Positions 57,545 through 64,000 of a stretch of 64,000 nucleotides of DNA are shown here, piece after piece. The stretch comes from Phoebastria nigripes. Its lineage: Eukaryota > Chordata > Aves > Procellariiformes > Diomedeidae. How positions within the stretch are numbered: position 1 is the stretch's first letter; the number at the start of each line of letters is the position of its first letter. The DNA is taken from contig JAYKAV010002109.1 of assembly GCA_035582835.1 (NCBI GenBank), positions 558,001 to 622,000 on the forward strand, in the 5' to 3' direction. The position numbers were made by a program, and so were the translations under genes. The notes beneath the pieces were generated by a model. The model ran no database searches, was not told the origin of the DNA, and saw only the letters and a list, made by a program, of their open reading frames with translations.

Positions 57545-60095
57545 AGCAGCAAGAACCTGTCAGGGTTACTAGACCGCTGCTGTCCCCCGGACAACGTAAC
57601 ACGGCAGCGACCTGCGGCCCTTCGGGTAACCCTGTGACACCTGACATCATTTTTCAGGCACTTACAGTTTCTGAGACCTCATTCCTCTCCTTCCCCCTCT
57701 CCCTGTGCCTTCCCCTCCCCACCAAACCCCGCGCTCCTGCTTCAGCGCTCCTCTACATGAAGGTGCTGCACAGATTTTGCTGCAGAGCTATTAAGTTCTT
57801 TTAGTTTCCCTGTGGATCCTATTAGCCAAAGAATTTGCTCCTTTTTCAGGGCTCTTTTTTATTATTTTAAATGAATACACTTCAAAATACGTATATATAT
57901 ACTTCTGCTTTGAGGTGAAATTTCGGAGTTGAGCCTATGCACACACACTTCTGCCTCTTTCTACCTCAAACATTTTTTTATATACATACATGTATGAAAA
58001 ATCAGTTACTGAATTCCCTCTGTGCACTAAGTTCAATGAGCGGGCTGCTCCGGGCAGATTCCGCGCCGCGGCTCTTTCCGCAGCACCAGAAGTCTCGTTT
58101 CACGCCCATTCTCCTGTACCTGCCGTTCCTCCCCAGCACGCCGGTGGAGATGCCGGCTGCTGGCCAGGCTCTGCAGAGGGGCGAGGGTGGCTGGCTCGGC
58201 CAGCTGCCTCCTCTTCCAGCCCAGGGGCTTGGGCAGAGCAGAGCTGAGCCTGCTCGGAGCAAGCCTGTGGTATGCAGCCCTGCCTCGTTGCTGGACGGTC
58301 CCCTTCCCCTGCTGAGGGGCCAAACACACACCAGTCTCTGAGGCACTGTCTGTAAAGCATAAACAGATTTATTTCCGTGCCTCTTACATCTCAGCCCACG
58401 CGTGCGGGCTCTCATGGTTGTTGGGTGAGCTCCACGCAAACCCCAGCATCCTTCCGCCGCGCGCCCTGTGCTGTGCGATCCGCTCCCTCTCCCCTCTTCC
58501 ACCTACAGCCCTGTGCATCATTACACTCTCCCTCCCCGTCGCATCTCCTTCTCACACCACATGCCTCTCCGTTCTCCGCCCTCTCACGTGTCCCATCTCC
58601 TCTGCAGCCCCTGCTCCTCTCCCACTCCTCCCTGCGTGGACTGCCGAGGCTTTGTGGCGCAAGCAGGGCTTTGCGCTCAGGCTGACTGCTGCTGCCTATC
58701 CACCCACAAGAAAGATTTGGTTGTGGTGGCCTCACAAAGCTCTCTTTCATTTTCGAGCGGCAGAGGGAGGCTGCACTTGTGGATCTGTCTGGCAAGCCTC
58801 TCCAGAAGGCGTTTGCAAGAGGCAGACACGTTGCCAAGAATCTCATTATACATCCTGATTCACGGCGTGGTCCAGCCCTGGGAAGGATGCTCTGCAAACA
58901 GCCACCCCATAAACCACACGCCGGGATCTCGGAGCTGAAGGAGATGCTTCTGCGGGGCTGGAGGGGATGCCAGGGGCCTCAGGGCCCCACGAGGAAGCTC
59001 CCACTCTTTAGCCAGACTCACAAACCTCCGTGGGGGGGAAACCCATTGCCCGAGGAGGGCAGAGAAGGGGTCTGGGAGGGATGCGGGAGGAGGATGGAGA
59101 ATCCGCACCAGGCTTTGCGCGCCGCTCGGAGCAGGCTGGGAGAGGACTGCAGGAGTTCAGCCAAGGCAGACACCCAGACAGGGCAGCCATCATCAGTAAA
59201 ACTCACAGCTCAGTCTCTCTGTCTTGTTTCAAAGAATTTCCACACGGCCAAGAGCTGAAGTGCGGAATTGCTCTCCCGTGAACGCAGCTACTAGCAGCCT
59301 GACTGGGTCCACTAAGGGGTTAATGTCAGGTCACGGTCAGAGATCCATCTCTGTTTCAATGCTTCATTAATAATTTTGTGGTGAAACAAAGCAAAACCAT
59401 CCAAGTTTGGTGACAATTTTCCCACAGTCATACACTACTCTGATTCATTTTCNTCCACAGATTTGAGTGGTAATGGCCTGACCACAGAACATTTCCTGGG
59501 GATTAATCACGGCTGGGAAAGGGCTGCAATGCCGAACTGTGCTCCAGGTGCCCCCAGATTCTCCTTCTTTGTCAAGAATTAGCTGGTGGTGAGGTCACTC
59601 CTGCTCTGACTTCGCTGGTGCAATTATAAACCGATACATGCTAATTAACAGCAGTGTTCAGACATCAAGGCGCAGTAAAAGCCCATCTCCTGCCCAGGCT
59701 CAGGCTGTCTCTGCTCCTGCCCCGTCATGCCCGGCCATATGCTGCTTGCAGACTGCGTATGCCCTGGGCACCGGCAGGCATGGGCGTCCTTGGGGAAGTC
59801 CCTTACTTGCTCCCCTTTGTTCCCTGTCCCTCTCTTTCTGGTCCGNGACACCTGGGCACCGAAGTGACTGATGGATTGATGGATGGATCAGGCGTTTTTT
59901 CTTTCTGAAGCCTGCAGAATATCCCCTGGTTTCAGACACTCCGCTTTCCTTCCAATGAATGAGTCAAGCCTGGAAAATAAAATCCCAGGACATCATTCAA
60001 GCAAATGCCTTTTTTCCGTGCACGAACAAGACATTCCTGGTCAGAGCCGGTGTGGGAAGGGGTGGCTCCGAGGGGTGGCTCCCCTCGCCTGGCTG
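57545..60095. other. Non-coding stretch, AT-rich then GC-rich
   Basis: 57780-58010 is AT-rich with palindrome GTATATATATAC (57891-57902). From 58030 onward it is GC-rich with many stacked frames on both strands and no known domain. AGGTCACGGTCA at 59328-59339 is a direct repeat of nuclear-receptor half-sites without spacer. Confidence 0.4.
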
Positions 60096-60102
60096 CTGCG
60101 CC

Positions 60103-60139
60103 GGGGCTGGGCTGGGCTGGGGCCGGGGCTGGCTCGGGG
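60103..60139 (+). other. G-quadruplex motif
   Basis: Six G runs (4, 3, 3, 4, 4 and 4 bases) separated by CT, CT, CT, CC and CTGGCTC. The + strand meets the G3+N1-7 rule with 2-base loops. Confidence 0.75.
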
Positions 60140-60144
60140 CAATG

Positions 60145-61500
60145 CCTGGCTCTGCAGGAGCCCCCCGCAACGCTCCCTGCACAGGAGCGAAGGTGCTGAG
60201 GGCTGGTACCTCCATCCCTGCTTGCTGGAGCCAGTGGAGCCGGGTTTTCCCCCGGCACAGGCTGCGATACAGGTCGTTGGAGAAGGTCTGGGGCTGGTCT
60301 GCAGGCTCTGTATGGACTGAGTGAGACGGAAGATGTGTTGGCTCTGGTTCCTCGGCACTGCAAGCTGTGAGATCTCCCTCCACACTTCGCAGGCCTGCTT
60401 TCTTTCAGAGACCCTGCAAGATGGTCTCTCCCTCCTGCGAGGCTGGTTGAGCTCCACCGCTGGCTCCCCAGCCCATCCCCGCGCCCCTCCTGAGCTTCAC
60501 CTGGACGAGCAGCTGGGGCCCCGTTTTCCAGCTGCAAAAAGAAATGCGTTTCTCCAGCTCAGGGAAATACTCGTCCAGGTTTCAGTCCAGTTCGTAATGG
60601 AAAGAGCAGCCGCTGGCAGAAGAGCTCTCCATCGCTCCCGGGTGCTGCGGGACCCCTCGCTGGGTGCTGCCTCTCCACCCGTGCGGGTGGGCACGGGTCC
60701 GCTGGGGGTTTCGGGAAGCCTTATGGGGACAGGTTCACCACGCTGCCTTTTTCTGCCTCCGACTGGATGCAACGTGCAGAAATAGCCCAAGAAAGGGAGC
60801 CCGCGGGTTATTTCTGGGCTTCTTTCAGGCTCGTATTATAATATACAAATGCCAGGGGGAAAAAAAGCAGATTTCTGCAGGTTTCCAGCCGGCCGCAGCA
60901 CAAGCACCAGCCGCCGCAGACAATGGCCCCATCGCCGCTTTGGCTGAGGCCGGCGCTGGTTGGGGTTCCCCACTGCTGTTCCCATTCCCCGTGCCACATG
61001 TCTGCAGCTGGCTGCCGGCCACCGTGTCTGCGGGGAATGAATGCAGCTGAGTTTCCTACCCCGGCTCTGCCAAATATCTCAGGGAAGGGGGAGCCGACGA
61101 ATCCCCCCTTCCTCGCCCTCCAGACCAAGAGCTGACCCTGCCTGTCTGCTGCGGGAGCGTGCAGGCTGCAAGATGGAGGAGGCTTTTTTGGGTATAGTTG
61201 CTCTGTTTTCCTGCCTCTTTTATCCCGTTTTGTACAGTCTAGAATTAAACGTCTGCCTTTTGAAGACTCTTCACGTTGCCTAGAAGATTTCCCGATGCTG
61301 TGTCCCCTTCTAATTTCCTCCGGCGGTGGTGCTGCCTCCGATCACCCCTTCAATTTCCAAGGCATCCCGGCACACCGGTACTTGCATCCACCTCTTGTGC
61401 CGTGTTTTTGAAGTTGATATTCCATCTCCCTGCATGATCAAATCTTTTATTTCTGATTGAAGCTGTCGAAGAAACAGTTTCCTGCCTGGTGAAAATTCAG
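60145..61500. other. GC-rich non-coding stretch
   Basis: The minus frame of 201 codons (59932-60537) and the + frame of 154 codons (60321-60785) overlap in opposite directions. Neither has a recognisable domain. No exon is called. Confidence 0.4.
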
Positions 61501-61505
61501 ATTTT

Positions 61506-61521
61506 AAAAAAAAAAAAAAAA
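61506..61521 (+). repeat. Poly-A run, 16 bases
   Basis: Sixteen A preceded by ATTTT. Mononucleotide repeat. Confidence 0.85.
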
Positions 61522-61814
61522 TCTGCATTGGGCTAAAAAGTAAAAATTTCCTTTTCATTGACCTAGGTAAAGGAAAACAGCATTGGTAGAGGTTGGTCCC
61601 AACTTTTCATCTCTGCTGCAACCTTTGCCTTTCCTCCTTCCACTTTTTTGTTACGATTGACATATTTTTGGAAACATAAATCCGTGTTAAGTGGGAAGAC
61701 CAATAAATTTTCATTTTCAGAGTATCAAAACAAAATTCTCCTGGCAAATTCAAAAGCAAGTTGTTCCCCCAACTTTTGTAATTGAAATATCCCATCAAAA
61801 CCCATCCCATCCTA

Positions 61815-61856
61815 GGGAAGGAAGGAAGGAATAAATAAATAATTAAATAAATAAAT
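61815..61856 (+). repeat. (GGAA)n followed by (AAAT)n
   Basis: GGAAGGAAGGAAGGA passes directly into ATAAATAAATAATTAAATAA-type units. Compound tetranucleotide microsatellite. Confidence 0.85.
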
Positions 61857-61859
61857 GTT

Positions 61860-62915
61860 CCTGTTTTGCTCAGGGAAGAACAAGAATCATTATTAAATTC
61901 CCAGATAGCATCACATCACTCAGGGTATCAATTATTGACACCTCGGCAGACAGCACCCTCCTGCTTTGCGCATTCTTAATAGTACAAACTTCTCTGTGAA
62001 CAATAGGACTAAAAGGGAAAGAGGAAAGGACAAATTAAAAAAGCATGCTGTGAGCTTAAACTAAAGGCTTGACACTGTCAGCGCAGCCCATATGGAAAAA
62101 ATAGACCTTTTCCATGGCATGGCAACATGTTTCTTCGTAAAGGGGATTGCACACACATGTAAAATATATGTGTGGATGAGGAAAGTGCACATGTAATGGA
62201 TACTGCATCACTGCAGTGCCAGGTAGTTTCAAGATTACGAAAGCTGGGCAATTTGGTGCAGATATTTTATAGACTGTTGCTTCAAATAGCTTAAATATAT
62301 TGTGTAAGAGAAGATAGCCAAGGCAGTAATGTTTGCAGCCAATCTTGTTAAGGTAATGAGGAGGGTAACTGAATCTGTAGGCTTTGAGGGGTAAGTCGTT
62401 TGTCAGGGGGTCAAAAAGGGGTGTATTTTCCACTGATGCCTGGCACGGTGGCCGTGTGAGTTACGGGGTGGGGATGGTCGGCTCCGGCGGGGTCACCGGC
62501 GCTGGCTCCACCGAGCAGTAGGACCANGGGAGCCGCAATGGTCCCCCGGGTTGCTTCTGCTGGCCGGCACAGAGCCGTCCGCCCACCGTCCCAGCTCAGA
62601 TGGACAGCCTTGCAAAGCCATTCGCCTGTCCCCAGCGGCAAGTGGGAGNGAGCGCTTGGAGGGAAGCAAAGTAAAACCCAAGGGTGCCCGGTGTCTGGGT
62701 ACGGGGAGGGGTGAGGAACCCTGTCCCAAGGCTTTGCAGCGCCCGCCCCAACACCAGCTCTCCCCGTCAGGTTTCTTGACCCAGGTGACCACAAGGCAGC
62801 GTTCACAACTTCTGGGTTTAATATACATATTTATAGTACATGTGCATTTATTTAACAGGTCTGGCCCAAACAGCCGGCATTTGCCAAAAAGAGACAATCA
62901 TCCTTCATTTCACAG
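61860..62915. other. Non-coding stretch
   Basis: 62030-62400 is AT-rich. A 7-base-arm inverted repeat (CACACAT at 62152-62158, ATGTGTG at 62168-62174) lies there. No gene is recognised. Confidence 0.4.
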
Positions 62916-62917
62916 CT

Positions 62918-62956
62918 GTGACATCATCAGGTCATATTTCACGGATATGATGTCAC
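62918..62956. promoter_or_regulatory. Inverted pair of TGACATCA (ATF/JUN-type) sites
   Basis: GTGACATCAT (62918-62927) and ATGATGTCAC (62947-62956) are exact reverse complements with a 19-base centre. Each holds TGACATCA, a one-base variant of the CRE and a known type of ATF2-JUN site. The centre includes AGGTCA. The surroundings are AT-rich. The geometry is seen; binding is inferred. Confidence 0.4.
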
Positions 62957-62959
62957 TAC

Positions 62960-64000
62960 TGCGCAATATGACTTTTTATTTTCAAAAGGTTTTTATTAAT
63001 GCTGAGGTTTTTTAGTTTTTTTCCTCTGGTCTGGCCAGAACATCTGGAGCCGGGAAACTTCAGAGTCCAGAAATATTCACAAGATGTAGCAGACAGAATT
63101 ACAACCCACAATATTTCTTTGAGCGAAAGAGAACAGATAACAATGTGGGGAACCAGTAGTCACAACCAACTGCTAAAAATCAAAGCACAAGGGAGCGTGG
63201 GAGGGAGGCAGGAGGTGCGCCGGGCCGAGGACGGATCCTGGGCCATCGATGAGCCAGCTGGGTGAGGCNCTTGGCTGCGGGAGCTGGGGGGGACACCTGG
63301 CCAGGGAGGGGACACCACAGAGCCACACAGGCACCCAGTGTGATGGCAGAGCATGAGTGGCACCTCCAGAGAGGTCTGTGCCTCTGTTTTTCCAGAATAA
63401 AGGCATATTTCCTCCCCTACATCTTCACAGATAGCGGAGAAACCCAGAGAAGGTGGGAAAGAGGGAGGGGANAGGATGCTGGGGGGAGAGGGTCCACTGG
63501 GCAGGCAGAAGGAATTAGGGAGGTGGGACAAAAGCATCAGTGAAGGTGCGGTGGGTGAGGGCAGGGGTTTGGATGCAATGTTGCTCTGCAGGACTCAGAG
63601 GCAGCTCCCGCAATGCTCGGGTGCAGGGTGGCTGTCCCTTGAGACGCTTGGCACCCTCGACAGGAGCCGCATCCCGCATCCTGGGCTTCGCAGCGGCTGC
63701 AGGGCACCCGTGCCTTCCTCCCGCGGGACCTCCCGTCTGCAGTGAAAGTTGTGGGATGTGCAGAGCTGAAACAAGGTGGTAAAAGGACTTGGGTGACTAT
63801 TCATCTGGAATCTCTAATTAATATATTCCAGCTGCATCCCTTTTGGGTTCCCTTTCCAGCAGCACTCATGCAAGCAAGCACAAAGAGTCCCAGACAATAG
63901 ATGTTAAATGCTTTTTCCATAAGCCCTTGCAGCAGAAGCTGGAATGCAAAAACGTTACTGTCAGGGGAAAATACCACGTAACTAATGTGACCAGCCCATC
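62960..64000. other. Non-coding stretch to window end
   Basis: 63080-63185 is AT-rich with AGATAACAATGTGG and CTAAAAATCAAAG. CTCTAATTAATATATTCC lies near 63813-63830. No exon is recognised before the window ends. Confidence 0.4.

Noticed and set aside
1..64000. CRISPR array, operon, prophage or plasmid functions
   Set aside because: No direct repeat-spacer pattern, no ribosome binding sites before frames, no compact gene layout. Composition and SINE remnants point to vertebrate nuclear DNA.

Overview
The window looks like non-coding nuclear DNA from an amniote, most likely a bird (otherwise another sauropsid). It has no operon layout. Open frames overlap freely on all six frames, and GC-rich stretches alternate with AT-rich islands. 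Interspersed repeats are sparse. The fragments I can name are old MIR-type tRNA-derived SINE remnants in both orientations and one palindrome-bearing ancient repeat near 37.4 kb. I see no L1, Alu or B1 sequence, which argues against a typical mammal. I also cannot point to a convincing CR1 element, so the bird assignment is an inference.

I could not identify a single protein-coding gene or a confident coding exon. The longest open frames (280, 261, 232 and 201 codons) match no family I know. They overlap equally open antisense frames or sit in GC-rich, stop-poor DNA, so I treat them as chance. No tRNA, rRNA or known microRNA was recognised. The window is best read as intergenic or long-intron DNA.

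Layout. 1-5.6 kb is GC-rich on the whole, with a 23-base poly-A run and a small CpG-rich, TATA-like segment at 3.58-3.90 kb. A (GATGC)n pentamer array lies at 5.62 kb. 5.7-24 kb is mixed DNA with pyrimidine, purine and GT-rich tracts, a MIR remnant at 10.95 kb, and AT-rich regulatory-looking islands at 10.65, 17.7 and 21.3 kb. 24.1-25.3 kb is the longest AT-rich island. 27-44 kb holds further islands (27.4, 29.0, 32.3, 33.6, 40.5-40.8, 41.6, 43.6 kb), a hairpin at 34.6 kb, a (CA)/(TA) tract with a perfect 28-bp palindrome at 35.97 kb, and the ancient repeat with a ZNF143-like site at 37.4-37.6 kb.

The most promoter-like place is 45.38-45.75 kb. It combines a CpG-dense segment, a palindromic TATATA, a CCAAT box, a GC box, four CCGGG units and a 12-unit GTGAC-type pentamer array carrying four evenly phased CREB/ATF-type TGACGTG sites. 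A strong-context ATG lies immediately to the right. 47-54 kb contains several MIR remnants, two AT-rich islands (50.3 and 51.1 kb), and an assembly gap inside a poly-T tract at 53.27 kb. 57-61 kb becomes GC-rich with G-quadruplex motifs. A perfect 10-bp-arm inverted repeat made of two TGACATCA sites lies at 62.9 kb.

Single N characters recur about once per kilobase or so and look like unresolved base calls. Conservation, transcription and chromatin data would be needed to decide function; none of that is visible here.
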